From the NCBI RefSeq assembly GCF_003286415.2, contig NZ_CP043450.1, positions 1,674,001 to 1,738,000 of the forward strand: a DNA stretch of 64,000 nucleotides, read 5' to 3'. Position numbers and translations under genes: made by a program. Positions within the stretch are counted from its first letter, which is position 1, and the number at the start of each line of letters is the position of its first letter. The DNA comes from Mucilaginibacter rubeus. Its GTDB lineage: Bacteria; Bacteroidota; Bacteroidia; Sphingobacteriales; Sphingobacteriaceae. This document shows positions 16,045-24,802 of the stretch, one piece after another. A model generated the notes under the pieces. That model was not told the origin of the DNA and searched no databases. It worked only from the letters and a program-made list of their open reading frames with translations.

Positions 16045-16926
16045 ATGAAAGTATCCGGTTTTACCTTTATCAGGAACGCTGTACGTAACGATTATCCTAT
16101 TGTGGAGGCCATTACGTCGATATTGCCGCTTTGCGATGAGTTTATCGTAGTGGTAGGTAATTCTGACGATGGCACCCGCGGACTGATCGAGGCTATCAAC
16201 TCACCGGTTATCAAAATCATCGATTCGGTTTGGGACGAATCCCAGCGAGAAGGGGGGAAAGTATTTGCCGCCGAAACGGATAAAGCCTTCGCCGCCATAT
16301 CGCCCGATGCAGACTGGTGCTTTTACATTCAGGGTGATGAGGCGGTACATGAAAAATACCATCCGCTGATAAAAAAAGAAATGCAGGAAGCTTTAAATAA
16401 ACCCAATATTGAAGGCCTGCTTTTTAAATACCTGCATTTTTACGGATCGTATGATTATTACGGACATTCAAGACGCTGGTACCGCCGGGAAATCCGTTTG
16501 CTCAAGAACATCAAAGGTATCCATTCATACCGGGATGCCCAGGGCTTCCGGCTTGATGATCGCAAAATAAACGTAAAACTTATTGATGCTTATATCTATC
16601 ATTATGGTTGGGCCAAGCCACCTAAAGGCTTAAGCAATAAGGTGCGCAATTTTAACCAGTTTTATCATGATGAAAACTGGATGGCGCAGCATCTGCCTGA
16701 AACTTATGAGTTTGACTACAGCAATGCAGATCGCCTCATCCGTTTTACCGGGACACACCCTGCGCCAATGCAAAAACGGATTGCTGCCACCAATTGGAAT
16801 ATCGACTTTGATCATAAGAAATTGAGAAACCAGATGAACTTCAGGCGTAAGCTATTGCAGAAGGTAGAAGACATTACCGGTTGGAGGGTTAGTGAGTATA
16901 AAAACTACAAAATAGTGGAGCGATAG
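16045..16926 (+). CDS. glycosyltransferase family 2-like protein
   Basis: 293 residues from ATG 16045 (MKVSGFTFIRNAV). The frame stays open upstream to TTG 16018, but that stretch lies in the presumed promoter (TATCTTCG at 16032-16039). The N-terminal part has the GT-A pattern: FIRNAVRNDYPIVEAITSIL, CDEFIVVVGNSDDGTRG and ADWCFYIQGDEAVHEKY, with an acidic patch for metal and nucleotide-sugar. No membrane helix. The substrate is unknown and the gene is alone on its strand. Confidence 0.8.
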   Translation: MKVSGFTFIRNAVRNDYPIVEAITSILPLCDEFIVVVGNSDDGTRGLIEAINSPVIKIIDSVWDESQREGGKVFAAETDKAFAAISPDADWCFYIQGDEAVHEKYHPLIKKEMQEALNKPNIEGLLFKYLHFYGSYDYYGHSRRWYRREIRLLKNIKGIHSYRDAQGFRLDDRKINVKLIDAYIYHYGWAKPPKGLSNKVRNFNQFYHDENWMAQHLPETYEFDYSNADRLIRFTGTHPAPMQKRIAATNWNIDFDHKKLRNQMNFRRKLLQKVEDITGWRVSEYKNYKIVER

Positions 16927-16934
16927 ATAAACTA

Positions 16935-17017
16935 TCGTGATTGCGGGGTGCGAAGCAATCGCAAACTATACAGGGCGAACCTGCTAATTAGGGATTGCTT
17001 CGTGCCTCGCAATGACG
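16935..17017. repeat. GTCATTGCGAGG palindromic repeat, copy b
   Basis: Degenerate left arm (CGTGATTGCGGGGTGCGAAG) and good right arm (GATTGCTTCGTGCCTCGC then AATGACG); central CTATACAG. It lies 9 bp after the glycosyltransferase stop. Confidence 0.75.
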
Positions 17018-17102
17018 TGGTGGAGATGTACACGGCTTGAATCGAAAGATGGCACGTGTGAAATAGCATCAACGCAATCAGCGGCATCAATAAAATCAAC
17101 GG

Positions 17103-18317
17103 TTATATATTCTGCGCAATTACAAAGCCGCTTGCCCAGGCCCATTGAAAATTATAGCCGCCGAGCCAACCGGTAACATCCACACACTCACCTCCGAAAA
17201 ACAACCCGGGTACTTTTTTAGCTTCCAGTGTTTTGGACGATAGTTCATCAGTAGCCACACCGCCGCGCATCACTTCGGCTTTGTCATAGCCTTTATCGCC
17301 GGCAGGTTTTACCTTAAAATCATGAATAAGTGTGCTGATATTTTCTATATCGGTTTTATTCAACGATGCCATGTTTTTCTCGGCTGGTAGCTTATCACTC
17401 AATGCCTCGGCAAATTTGCGGGTATATAACGATGCTATGTAGGCCAGCAACATTTTTTTGCCATTGGTTTCCTTTTCCTGTTGAATCAGGTCGGCAATGT
17501 TTTGATTAGGGAGCAGGTCGATATTGATAGATTCGCCGGGTTTCCAGTAGGAAGAAATTTGCAAAATGGCTGGTCCGCTAAGGCCCCAATGGGTAAACAG
17601 GATATTTTCTTCAAAGCTGGCCCTATCATTCCAAACCCTGCAAAAAATGCTGTTGCCGGATAACTGCTCATACCAGGGCTGGTCTTTACCGGTAATGGTG
17701 AGCGGTACCAGGGCAGGGGCGGTATCAGTAACTTTTAAACCAAAATTGCGGGCAGTGCGCAGACCAAAATCGGTAGCTCCCATTTTAGGAATAGGCAAAC
17801 CGCCCGCCGCCATTACTACGCTGGCGGCGCTTATATATTCCTGTTTGCCATTTACCTCGGCGCGGACTGTAAAACCATCGTCAGTTTTTTCAATGGCTTT
17901 TACCTCTGCATTAAGCCAAATCTCCTGTCCAAGATCATCACACAGGTTGGTGAAAACCTCAACAACGTCTTTCGCTTTGTCGCTTACCGGAAAAAGCTGA
18001 CCAAGTGTTTTTTCTTTACCGCTGATACCATAAGTTTCAAAAAAGCTTACAGTATCATCAACTGTCCATTGCGAAAAGGCTGATTTACAGAAATGTGGAT
18101 TCTGCGAAATAAACTGCTGATCTGTAGCGTAAAGGTTGGTATAGTTGCAACGCCCGCCACCGCTAATGAGGATCTTGGCGCCAACACGGTCGTTTTTTTC
18201 AAGCACCAGTACACGTTTGCCCAAAAAGCCCGCTTGTACGGCACACATGAGGCCGCACGCGCCTCCACCAATTATTATAGCGTCAAAATCTGTTTGTTTT
18301 ACTAAATTTGTACTCAT
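17103..18317 (-). CDS. BaiN/HI0933-type NAD(P)/FAD-dependent oxidoreductase
   Basis: 404 residues from the ATG at 18317 ([19 protein letters not shown]). The N-terminal FAD Rossmann motif is AIIIGGGACGLMCAVQAG, followed by KILISGGGRCNYTN, a mid-domain GLSGPAILQISSYW typical of the HI0933 family, and C-terminal GLFFGGECVDVTGWLGGYN. Its role in this organism is unknown. The ATG is printed on the minus strand of the same CATG that starts nuoA, so the two coding regions overlap by 2 bp at their starts. Confidence 0.85.
   Translation of the reverse strand: MSTNLVKQTDFDAIIIGGGACGLMCAVQAGFLGKRVLVLEKNDRVGAKILISGGGRCNYTNLYATDQQFISQNPHFCKSAFSQWTVDDTVSFFETYGISGKEKTLGQLFPVSDKAKDVVEVFTNLCDDLGQEIWLNAEVKAIEKTDDGFTVRAEVNGKQEYISAASVVMAAGGLPIPKMGATDFGLRTARNFGLKVTDTAPALVPLTITGKDQPWYEQLSGNSIFCRVWNDRASFEENILFTHWGLSGPAILQISSYWKPGESINIDLLPNQNIADLIQQEKETNGKKMLLAYIASLYTRKFAEALSDKLPAEKNMASLNKTDIENISTLIHDFKVKPAGDKGYDKAEVMRGGVATDELSSKTLEAKKVPGLFFGGECVDVTGWLGGYNFQWAWASGFVIAQNI
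18303..18310 (+). promoter_or_regulatory. TAnnTTTG box inside baiN, before nuoA
   Basis: TAAATTTG is an exact -7 consensus match. It ends 5 bp before the nuoA ATG, so transcription would begin at about the start codon, giving a leaderless nuoA message. No -33 TTTG is seen at 19 bp. Confidence 0.4.
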
Positions 18318-18942
18318 GACGGATGTTTCGCAAATATCAGAATTTGGAAAGATACTCATCTTTATTATTACGGGGATAATAATGGTGTGTGTGATATTTT
18401 TTATCAACAGACTTTTAGCCCCTAATAATCCCAATGCCGAAAAATTAAGCTCATACGAATGTGGTGAGGAACCTACCGGTAATGCCTGGTTGCCCTTTAA
18501 CCCTCGTTTTTATGTTATAGCATTGGTTTTTTTGCTGTTTGATGTGGAGATGGTATTTATTTTTCCATGGGCTACGGTATTTGGCAGCCATGAAATTGCG
18601 GCGCAGGACACGCGCTGGGGATGGCTTTCACTTGCCGAAATGTTTGTGTTTTTAGGCATCCTGATTATAGGCTTGGTTTACGTTTGGCGCAAAGGCGACC
18701 TGGATTGGATAAAACCTACCCCAGTTGTGCCCCATACCGATGTGCACGTCCCGCCATCATTGTATGAGCAGCTAAACCGGGAACAAAGCACATTTACAGT
18801 AAAAGCTTTCAATGCCGATACCGTGATGCCTGCTGCTGTAACTGCAACTGCGACTGCCGCTGCTACTGCAACTACACCTTCTGCCGAACCCACCCGCAAA
18901 CCTATGTTTAAACCTGCCTTTAAAAAGCCTGCAAATGAATAA
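18316..18942 (+). CDS. nuoA: NADH-quinone oxidoreductase subunit A (C-terminally extended)
   Basis: 208 residues from ATG 18316. NuoA is a three-helix membrane subunit of complex I. The core is clear: a first helix [19 protein letters not shown], then [20 protein letters not shown] with the conserved Cys loop, and [15 protein letters not shown]. NuoA is normally about 120-140 residues. Here about 60 extra residues follow, low in complexity with Ala/Thr repeats (TATATAAATATT) and a Lys/Pro/Phe-rich end. The end overlaps nuoB by 8 bp, so translation is coupled. Confidence 0.92.
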   Translation: MTDVSQISEFGKILIFIITGIIMVCVIFFINRLLAPNNPNAEKLSSYECGEEPTGNAWLPFNPRFYVIALVFLLFDVEMVFIFPWATVFGSHEIAAQDTRWGWLSLAEMFVFLGILIIGLVYVWRKGDLDWIKPTPVVPHTDVHVPPSLYEQLNREQSTFTVKAFNADTVMPAAVTATATAAATATTPSAEPTRKPMFKPAFKKPANE

Positions 18943-19417
18943 CGATATAACAAGTGAGAATGGTGGGATTGTGATAACCAAGATGAACGATTTGCTCAAC
19001 TGGGCACGTTTGTCATCATTATGGCCGCTTAGTTTTGGTATAGCCTGCTGTGCTATTGAAATGATGGGGTCGATGGCCTCTACCTATGACCTTGACCGTT
19101 TTGGTGTTTTCCCACGCCCCTCTGCCCGCCAGGCTGATGTGATCATCATTGCAGGTACTGTTACCTTCAAAATGGCCGAACGCATTAAACGCCTTTACGA
19201 GCAAATGCCCGATCCTAAATACGTGATCTCGATGGGCTCATGTTCCAACTGCGGCGGCCCATACTGGCAGCATGGCTATCACGTGGTAAAAGGCGTTGAC
19301 AGGGTAATCCCAGTTGATGTGTATGTACAAGGCTGCCCGCCCCGGCCGGAAGCGCTTATTGGCGCTATTTTAGAACTGCAGAAGAAGATTGAAGGGGAGC
19401 AGTTGATAAAGGCGTAA
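18935..19417 (+). CDS. nuoB: NADH-quinone oxidoreductase subunit B
   Basis: 160 residues. NuoB (PSST type) carries the N2 4Fe-4S cluster next to the quinone site. The ligands are C38 and C39 in [11 protein letters not shown]104 in MGSCSNCGG and C135 in QGCPPRPE. The start overlaps nuoA. nuoC and nuoD are not behind it: they are 6-9 kb away on the other strand. The two genes that follow are unrelated membrane proteins. Confidence 0.95.
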   Translation: MNNDITSENGGIVITKMNDLLNWARLSSLWPLSFGIACCAIEMMGSMASTYDLDRFGVFPRPSARQADVIIIAGTVTFKMAERIKRLYEQMPDPKYVISMGSCSNCGGPYWQHGYHVVKGVDRVIPVDVYVQGCPPRPEALIGAILELQKKIEGEQLIKA

Positions 19418-19421
19418 AATA

Positions 19422-19943
19422 ATGCCGGGACCTAAAGGTTTAAAAAAGCCACTATTTTATTTTGAGCCATTATCCACATGGGATTTAGTTACTGTGTGGG
19501 GCTATGGCGTCGTAACAGTAATTTTTATATTTTATAACTTTTGCGATGTAGGCCCCAATAAAGTTGTTAGTTTAATTTTTTACACGGTACCCCTTCAACT
19601 GTTCAATTATTTTCTAAACTACGTTTCTTTAAGAAATTTAAAAACCTTTTTAATTTGGTGTGGGTTTGGAGCAGTTCATATCTGCTTATTCTTTTTATTG
19701 AAAAACAATACCGTTTACAACGGGGCACGGGGCGTTTTGCTAAATACAACTATATTGTTGTTTTTATACCAGGGACTTAGAATAGCAAGCAGAAAAATTC
19801 AAGGGCAAGAGTTAGGTATGCCAACTAAACAATATAAAGATTTATTTGATAACAGAGATATCACGGTTTGGGATTTTATCTTCTTCGCAATATATTTTGG
19901 TAGTTTTGGTTACTTAAGTGTATTTGCCATGTCTAAAGTTTAG
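19422..19943 (+). CDS. hypothetical integral membrane protein
   Basis: 173 residues, about five hydrophobic segments (from TVWGYGVVTVIFIFYNF onward, with SLIFYTVPLQLFNYF and AVHICLFFLL). It starts 5 bp after the nuoB stop and so may be co-transcribed with nuoAB. Aromatic-rich loops and an RIASRKIQGQELGMP cytoplasmic segment are seen. No family recognised. Confidence 0.6.
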   Translation: MPGPKGLKKPLFYFEPLSTWDLVTVWGYGVVTVIFIFYNFCDVGPNKVVSLIFYTVPLQLFNYFLNYVSLRNLKTFLIWCGFGAVHICLFFLLKNNTVYNGARGVLLNTTILLFLYQGLRIASRKIQGQELGMPTKQYKDLFDNRDITVWDFIFFAIYFGSFGYLSVFAMSKV

Positions 19944-19949
19944 TTAACT

Positions 19950-20402
19950 ATGAAAGTCCTGCTCGTTCTCATCATAAGTTTTATCCTTACTGCTGTTCTG
20001 TCCCGCCTTTTTATGGACAATTGGAATATTATGCTTAGTGGTAACATTGCCATGATGCTGATGCTTTGGTTTGCCTCATTGGGCCACTTTATGTTCACCA
20101 AAGGGATGGTGATGATGATGCCTGCCTTTATCCCGTTTAAAGTTGCCTTGGTTTATTTAACGGGTGTCATGGAAATAATCCTTGGTCCGTTATTGGTTAT
20201 TAACTCCACAAGGCATATCGCAGGCATTATTTTGCTCGTGATGTTTATAGTAATGCTACCGGCTAATATCAATGCTACCATAAAGCATGTAAATTTTGAA
20301 AAAGCCACATACGACGGCAGCGGTACAGGCTACCTTTGGTTTCGCATTCCTTTGCAATTGTTATTTATAGCCTGGGTTTTATATTTTTCGTTAGGAATTT
20401 GA
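19950..20402 (+). CDS. DoxX-like integral membrane protein
   Basis: 150 residues, four membrane helices. The segment FIPFKVALVYLTGVMEIILG resembles the second helix region of DoxX-family proteins, which have a conserved Tyr/Leu-Thr-Gly and Glu. Next is IILLVMFIVMLPANINATIKH, then a C-terminal FRIPLQLLFIAWVLYFS helix. DoxX-like proteins are quinone-related or of unknown role. Separated from the previous gene by 6 bp. Confidence 0.6.
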   Translation: MKVLLVLIISFILTAVLSRLFMDNWNIMLSGNIAMMLMLWFASLGHFMFTKGMVMMMPAFIPFKVALVYLTGVMEIILGPLLVINSTRHIAGIILLVMFIVMLPANINATIKHVNFEKATYDGSGTGYLWFRIPLQLLFIAWVLYFSLGI

Positions 20403-20439
20403 TTGGAGATATATCTTATCTTTAAGCGATTAACCAATT

Positions 20440-21348
20440 ATGAAAAAGATAACCCAAAACGTGCTGATCATTCTGACCTGCGCTTTGTCTGCATCTGTCC
20501 ACGCTCAAACTTCAAGCCCTAAACAGCCATTTTTTCCGAAGGGGACTGTTTTATATGGCGATGTAAACTACGCGGGCGATACTTTAAAAAAGCATTTACT
20601 GGATATCTACCTGCCGCCGGTTGTAAAGGATAGCTATCCGGTTATCATCTGGATTCATGGGGGCGCCTGGATGCTGAACGATAAATATGCAGATATGGGT
20701 TACATGCAGAAAACTGTTCAGGGTTTTATCGATAATGGTTATGCCGTGGCTTCTATCGATTACCGCTGGAGCACTACCGCACCATTCCCGGCACAAATTC
20801 AGGATTGTAACCAGGCTATCGAATTCCTGTATCAAAACGCTTCAAAATATAAGCTTAATAAAGACAAGTTTGGGGTGATAGGCTTCTCGGCCGGAGGGCA
20901 CTTGGCTTCGTTGCTGGCTCTATCAAACAATAACAATGTCAAAGAATTTTATCCCGGAGGAAACAAACCTCATTTTAAAATAAAACTGGCGCTCGACTTT
21001 TACGGGCCATCAAATTTCCTGTCGCTCAAAGGCAGTGATGTTAATGATCCTAAAAGCCCGGTTAGTTTGCTGCTTGGTGCTTATGCGATTGACCGGCCCG
21101 ATCTGGCCAATATTGCCAGTCCGGTTACATACGTTGATAAAAACGATCCACCATTTCTCATCGTTCAGGGCGAAAAGGACGAATCTGTCAATTATACCCA
21201 GTCGGTATTGTTAAGCTCTTATCTCAAACTTGCAGGTGTTAAAAATGAGATCATCATCGTACCTAACGCGCCTCATTACGGGGTAATGTTTGATGCTGAA
21301 GATATTAGGAAAAGGGTATTTTATTTTATGGATGAATATCTGAAGTAA
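20440..21348 (+). CDS. secreted alpha/beta hydrolase (esterase/lipase-like)
   Basis: 302 residues. Signal peptide to about residue 22 (SASVHAQ). The esterase fold shows the oxyanion motif HGGAW (72-76), the nucleophile elbow GFSAGG with S149, an acid in QGEKDESV and the catalytic His in APHYGVM. This BD-FAE/lipase-like type acts on small esters or acyl groups of sugars. It ends inside the convergent 21326-21958 gene: their last 23 bp overlap. Confidence 0.85.
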   Translation: MKKITQNVLIILTCALSASVHAQTSSPKQPFFPKGTVLYGDVNYAGDTLKKHLLDIYLPPVVKDSYPVIIWIHGGAWMLNDKYADMGYMQKTVQGFIDNGYAVASIDYRWSTTAPFPAQIQDCNQAIEFLYQNASKYKLNKDKFGVIGFSAGGHLASLLALSNNNNVKEFYPGGNKPHFKIKLALDFYGPSNFLSLKGSDVNDPKSPVSLLLGAYAIDRPDLANIASPVTYVDKNDPPFLIVQGEKDESVNYTQSVLLSSYLKLAGVKNEIIIVPNAPHYGVMFDAEDIRKRVFYFMDEYLK

Positions 21349-21958
21349 TTTCACCCGTAGCACTTTGGTGCTCTTTTACGATAGTTTTCAAAAGCGATTG
21401 CAATGCCAGCGCGTTCCAGTCGTTCCTAAAGTTGTAGCTTTTTTGCTGACTTTTATTTTCTTTATGGTAAACCATAAAATAATTAACATAGTTCCCGAGG
21501 CCTACCTGGGCATACGGAAGTATGTTTTTGTTATCCCAACTGATTGTACCTTCCTGAAAGGTCATGCCGCAAAATTCAAAACTTTCGCCATTTTTATATC
21601 TGTTGTAATGGCTGAGATAATGGTTCACAAAGTGATAATCCCATAATTTATTGACGATATCAATCCATGCTTTCCGATAGACTTTCCTGCGGAAGCCATA
21701 GTAGCTGCTAAATTTTATGGTGATCGTATCTTGTCGCGCGGTTTTTATCTCGATAAAGTAATGACGGCCAATAGTGAACGCATATCCTCTTATTCCTTTT
21801 ACCCCATATCTAAAAGCTATAAGTTCATTGGATGGTGCAGATACAAGGTTTTGAATTTGAGGTATTTCGATGGTAATACCCTTGTTGCTTATCAGGACCC
21901 TCCTGTAAAGCTCGTTACTGAATAGTTTAGGTATTTCAACAGTGAACGCATTGTGCAT
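21326..21958 (-). CDS. hypothetical soluble protein
   Basis: 210 residues without signal peptide or membrane helix. Aromatic and basic residues are frequent (RYGVKGIRGYAFTIGRHYF and LWDYHFVNHYLSHYNRY). No domain recognised. The 3' end overlaps the hydrolase gene on the opposite strand by 23 bp. The unusual base composition of Tyr/Asn-rich parts might suggest recent transfer, but this is weak. Confidence 0.55.
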   Translation of the reverse strand: MHNAFTVEIPKLFSNELYRRVLISNKGITIEIPQIQNLVSAPSNELIAFRYGVKGIRGYAFTIGRHYFIEIKTARQDTITIKFSSYYGFRRKVYRKAWIDIVNKLWDYHFVNHYLSHYNRYKNGESFEFCGMTFQEGTISWDNKNILPYAQVGLGNYVNYFMVYHKENKSQQKSYNFRNDWNALALQSLLKTIVKEHQSATGEITSDIHP

Positions 21959-22035
21959 GTAGCTAAAATAAGCAATGTACGCTTATCTAATCAATAAAAA
22001 GTTCATTACAAAAACAGGTTTTTAAACAATAACTT

Positions 22036-22043
22036 TATGTTTG
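22036..22043 (+). promoter_or_regulatory. TAnnTTTG box before 22060
   Basis: TATGTTTG matches the -7 consensus exactly, 17 bp before the ATG. The -33 element is not clear. Confidence 0.35.
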
Positions 22044-22059
22044 GATAAAATTTCTACCC

Positions 22060-22545
22060 ATGCTAAAAAAAGTAAATCCGAAGAAAAAAAGTAAACTCGT
22101 TAATATCCTTTTTGCAGGGTTTATAACCGGTACACTTGATGGTCTTGCAGCCATGATCCTGAATTATAAGCTTAATCCGGGCATTATTTTTAAGTTTATT
22201 GCCAGCGGTGCCTTTGGGCCGGCTGCTTTCGCGGGCGGGGCCGAAATGATAGTCGCGGGAGTTATTTTTCATTATGTCATTGCTTTTTTATTCAGCGCTG
22301 TCTTTTTTCTGCTTTATCCCTTCTTTTACAACGGATTGCGCAATAAATATTTCGTAGCGGTTATTTACGGTATAGCTACCTGGCTTATCATGAATTTGGG
22401 CGTGGTGCCGCTTAGTAAAATAACCATGAAGCCGGGTTACCATATTCCGGTAAGTACTATCCTTATCGGTATGCTTACCTTAATAATTTGTATTGGCTTA
22501 CCTGTGGTATTTATTGCCGGCAGGGACAATAAGAAAATCTCATAG
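22060..22545 (+). CDS. hypothetical four-helix membrane protein
   Basis: 161 residues. A very basic start (MLKKVNPKKKSK) leads to about four membrane helices: FAGFITGTLDGLAAMIL, VAGVIFHYVIAFLFSAVFF, YFVAVIYGIATWLIMNLG and VSTILIGMLTLIICIGLP. The glycine-rich first helix and layout resemble DUF1440-like inner-membrane proteins, but I cannot assign it safely. The next gene (GNAT) starts 2 bp later, so the pair is an operon. Confidence 0.6.
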   Translation: MLKKVNPKKKSKLVNILFAGFITGTLDGLAAMILNYKLNPGIIFKFIASGAFGPAAFAGGAEMIVAGVIFHYVIAFLFSAVFFLLYPFFYNGLRNKYFVAVIYGIATWLIMNLGVVPLSKITMKPGYHIPVSTILIGMLTLIICIGLPVVFIAGRDNKKIS

Positions 22546-22547
22546 CT

Positions 22548-23096
22548 ATGGATGCACAGGAAACGTCAACACTCGCTACCGAACGCCTGAATTTACGCGG
22601 ATTGCTTGAATCGGATGCCCCGAGGATCTTGGTTATCCGTTCGAGCCCCGAGGTTAATAAATATCTTGACCGCCCTAACGATACCACCATTGAGCAGGCG
22701 TTGGCATTTATTAAAAAAATAGAAGGTATTGTAAATAGTGGCAATGGCTATTACTGGGGTATAACGCAAAAGGGGGAGAAGGAGCTAATAGGAACCGTTT
22801 GCTACTGGAACCTCCAGCCTGCCGAAAAAAAGGCAGAAATAGGTTATGAGCTTAATCCCGTTTATCAGGGGTTGGGTTACATGCAGGAAGTAGTTTCTGC
22901 GGTATTAGAAGTTGGCTTTAATAAACTGGGTTTTGAACTGATAACCGCGTGCCCACAAGAAGGGAACCAAAGTTCGTTAAAGTTATTACAGAAGAAAGGT
23001 TTTTCCCTCACCGGTGATTTTACTGAAGAGGAAACCGGAAGTAAATATCTTGATTTCAGGCTGGCCAAAGCTGATTATATGGCTAACAATCCTTAA
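22548..23096 (+). CDS. GNAT family N-acetyltransferase (RimJ/RimL-like)
   Basis: 182 residues. It has the layout of protein N-terminal acetyltransferases: LATERLNLRGLLESDAPRIL at the N-terminus, then YYWGITQKGEKELIGTVCYW, IGYELNPVYQGLGYMQEV (the acetyl-CoA pyrophosphate loop region) and a C-terminal NQSSLKLLQKKGFSLTG. Substrate unknown. Same operon as the preceding membrane protein; the 23101-23127 hairpin ends it. Confidence 0.88.
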   Translation: MDAQETSTLATERLNLRGLLESDAPRILVIRSSPEVNKYLDRPNDTTIEQALAFIKKIEGIVNSGNGYYWGITQKGEKELIGTVCYWNLQPAEKKAEIGYELNPVYQGLGYMQEVVSAVLEVGFNKLGFELITACPQEGNQSSLKLLQKKGFSLTGDFTEEETGSKYLDFRLAKADYMANNP

Positions 23097-23100
23097 ATGA

Positions 23101-23127
23101 AAAACCCGGTCATGATAACCGGGTTTT
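23101..23127. terminator. bidirectional terminator
   Basis: Perfect stem AAAACCCGGT / ACCGGGTTTT, loop CATGATA, placed between the convergent GNAT and fasciclin genes. Confidence 0.85.
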
Positions 23128-23161
23128 CGTGGATTTAAAATTTAAACAAAATGATCTGTGA

Positions 23162-23752
23162 TTAAGGCATCATAACGCCATTAATACCGTGTACTACACC
23201 ATTACTTGCCTCGGTGTCAAATGCAGTAACCAGTACCGCGTTACCTTTGGCATCGGTAATTTGCAGATTACTTTTATCGTTTACAGATAAATGCAAGGTT
23301 TGCCCGTCAATGGTTTTCAGATCGGCTTTTCCTTTACCTGCACCTAAAGCCTTAATGATATCAGCCTTGGTGTATTTACCTGCAACTACGTGATATTTTA
23401 AGATAGGCGCAAATTTGGCCGGGTCTTTCATCAGGGCATCAAACTGTGCTTTTGGCAATTTGCTGAAGGCAACGTCATTTGGTGCAAATATGGTGAAGGG
23501 GCCGGGAGCCTGCAAAGTTGGCTCAAGCTGTGCTGATTTTATTGCAAGCGCCATAGGCGCGTAATTAGTTGAGGTTGCCATAACACCAACCACATCATTT
23601 GACGCGGCAGCTGTTGATGTGGCTGCAGGAGCAGCAGTTGTTTTAGCAGTATCTTTTTTTGTTGTATCCTGTGTCTGAGCCATCGCTTGGGTCGAGAAAA
23701 ATCCGATAGCTACCGAAGCAACGGCTATTAAAACTGACTTTTTCATGTTCAT
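23162..23752 (-). CDS. secreted fasciclin-domain protein
   Basis: 196 residues. Signal peptide ends near AMAQTQ. A Thr/Ala/Lys-rich linker (DTTKKDTAKTTAAPAAT) recalls the lipoproteins at 6.6-7.2 kb. A single FAS1 domain follows from about residue 60: TIFAPNDVAFSKLP, KYHVVAGKYTKADI, LKTIDGQTLHLSV and VHGINGVMMP at the end. Fasciclin proteins act in surface adhesion. Start ATG 23752, with a second ATG two codons later equally possible. Confidence 0.92.
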   Translation of the reverse strand: MNMKKSVLIAVASVAIGFFSTQAMAQTQDTTKKDTAKTTAAPAATSTAAASNDVVGVMATSTNYAPMALAIKSAQLEPTLQAPGPFTIFAPNDVAFSKLPKAQFDALMKDPAKFAPILKYHVVAGKYTKADIIKALGAGKGKADLKTIDGQTLHLSVNDKSNLQITDAKGNAVLVTAFDTEASNGVVHGINGVMMP

Positions 23753-24072
23753 CTTTCTTTCTGTTTTTGTTGGTGAATTAAAATGTAATGAGTAGCCGTT
23801 ATTTCGATAATATTAATTAAAAGTTATTTATTTGGTTAATTACTATAGTTTAATAACTTGTAATTACGCTAAATGGTTTTTAATTAATTGACATTTGTGG
23901 TTAAACACATGATGTTCAGCCAGAAAAAAGAAGAAAATGGATGTCGCGAAAGGGGTTTTGGCGGGTAGTTACGACGTTAAAAGGGAAGTAACGAGCGATA
24001 CTAAATTTAGAAATCCAAACTTACGAAGTTTTCAAAACTTCGTAAGTCTTTAACTTTAAAAGCGATAATTAA
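23753..24072. other. intergenic region before fasciclin, with a strong hairpin
   Basis: 320 bp. It holds the fasciclin promoter region (AT-rich) and, at 24019-24047, a nearly perfect hairpin (14-bp arms, ACTTACGAAGTTTT and its complement, 1-nt centre) that ends the minus-strand gene 24073-24753. I see no gene in it. Confidence 0.6.
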
Positions 24073-24753
24073 TTACTGCCTTGCTTTTTGCAGCTCGTTA
24101 AACTTTGCAACAAGTTTATCAATGCTCTTGATATTGTATTTATGTTCGTGGATCTGGTCAACCAGGTCAGGTTCATCGCCCATAATATCGCTCATGATAT
24201 CTTCAAAATTTTCGTCGGTAAGGCGTTTCATACCGGCAGTTGATTCGCCGTAATAGTAAGTTGTTTTTGAACTGCCACGGCCGCCTCCGCCGCCAAGGTT
24301 AATACCAATACCACCGCCAACACCGCCTCCATAGCCGCCTGTACCATATCCAGCTGATACTCCCGGTGAGATGCCAAATCCACTGCCTCCGCCGCCTTTG
24401 CCTCCTTTAGCCATGTACAGTTTAACAGGCTCGTCAAGCACTACTTTAACAAAGTCGGTTTCTTCTTTTGTCCATGACTCGTTAGCTGGGGCGTGGGCTA
24501 CCACAAAACTATCCTGGCCGGCAACAAATGATCTGAGGTCGCTGGCACTCAGTTTATATGGGTTATTTTTTTCGTTTTCTCTAAACTCAATAAAGCCTTC
24601 GTCTTTGATAGGGCCTTTTCCCGGCGGGTTAGTACGAATGAGCCCGGTTTCGCGGTTGCCCTTTACATCGGTAAAGCTACCTGGCTGCCATTTTTGCGAT
24701 TTTGCTGATACAAAACACAGCATGAAAAATAAAATGATTAAAATTGAGCGCAT
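24073..24753 (-). CDS. secreted glycine-rich hypothetical protein
   Basis: 226 residues from ATG 24753 (MRSILIILFFMLCFVSAKSQ, a signal peptide); an upstream TTG at 24786 is in frame but less likely. The middle is a Gly-rich block (roughly residues 125-165) between a charged N-terminal half and a helical C-terminus ending NELQKARQ. The glycine tract contains no Cys. No domain recognised. Divergent from the threonine aldolase gene, 49 bp apart. Confidence 0.7.
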   Translation of the reverse strand: MRSILIILFFMLCFVSAKSQKWQPGSFTDVKGNRETGLIRTNPPGKGPIKDEGFIEFRENEKNNPYKLSASDLRSFVAGQDSFVVAHAPANESWTKEETDFVKVVLDEPVKLYMAKGGKGGGGSGFGISPGVSAGYGTGGYGGGVGGGIGINLGGGGGRGSSKTTYYYGESTAGMKRLTDENFEDIMSDIMGDEPDLVDQIHEHKYNIKSIDKLVAKFNELQKARQ

Positions 24754-24802
24754 AAGAAGTTTGGAGTATTGATACAAAGAACGCAAAATTTATAAATTTA
24801 AT

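Noticed and set aside
18145..18315. Upstream extension of nuoA by 57 codons
   Set aside because: The extra part is the antisense of the conserved FAD-binding region of baiN; NuoA similarity begins only at MTDVSQIS (18316).
18318..18434. N-terminal extension of baiN by 39 residues
   Set aside because: It reads over the nuoA coding strand, has no conserved features, and the Rossmann motif fits the ATG at 18317.
24228..24437. Opposite-frame ORF within the glycine-rich gene
   Set aside because: Gly-rich codons give long open frames by composition; no start or conserved feature.
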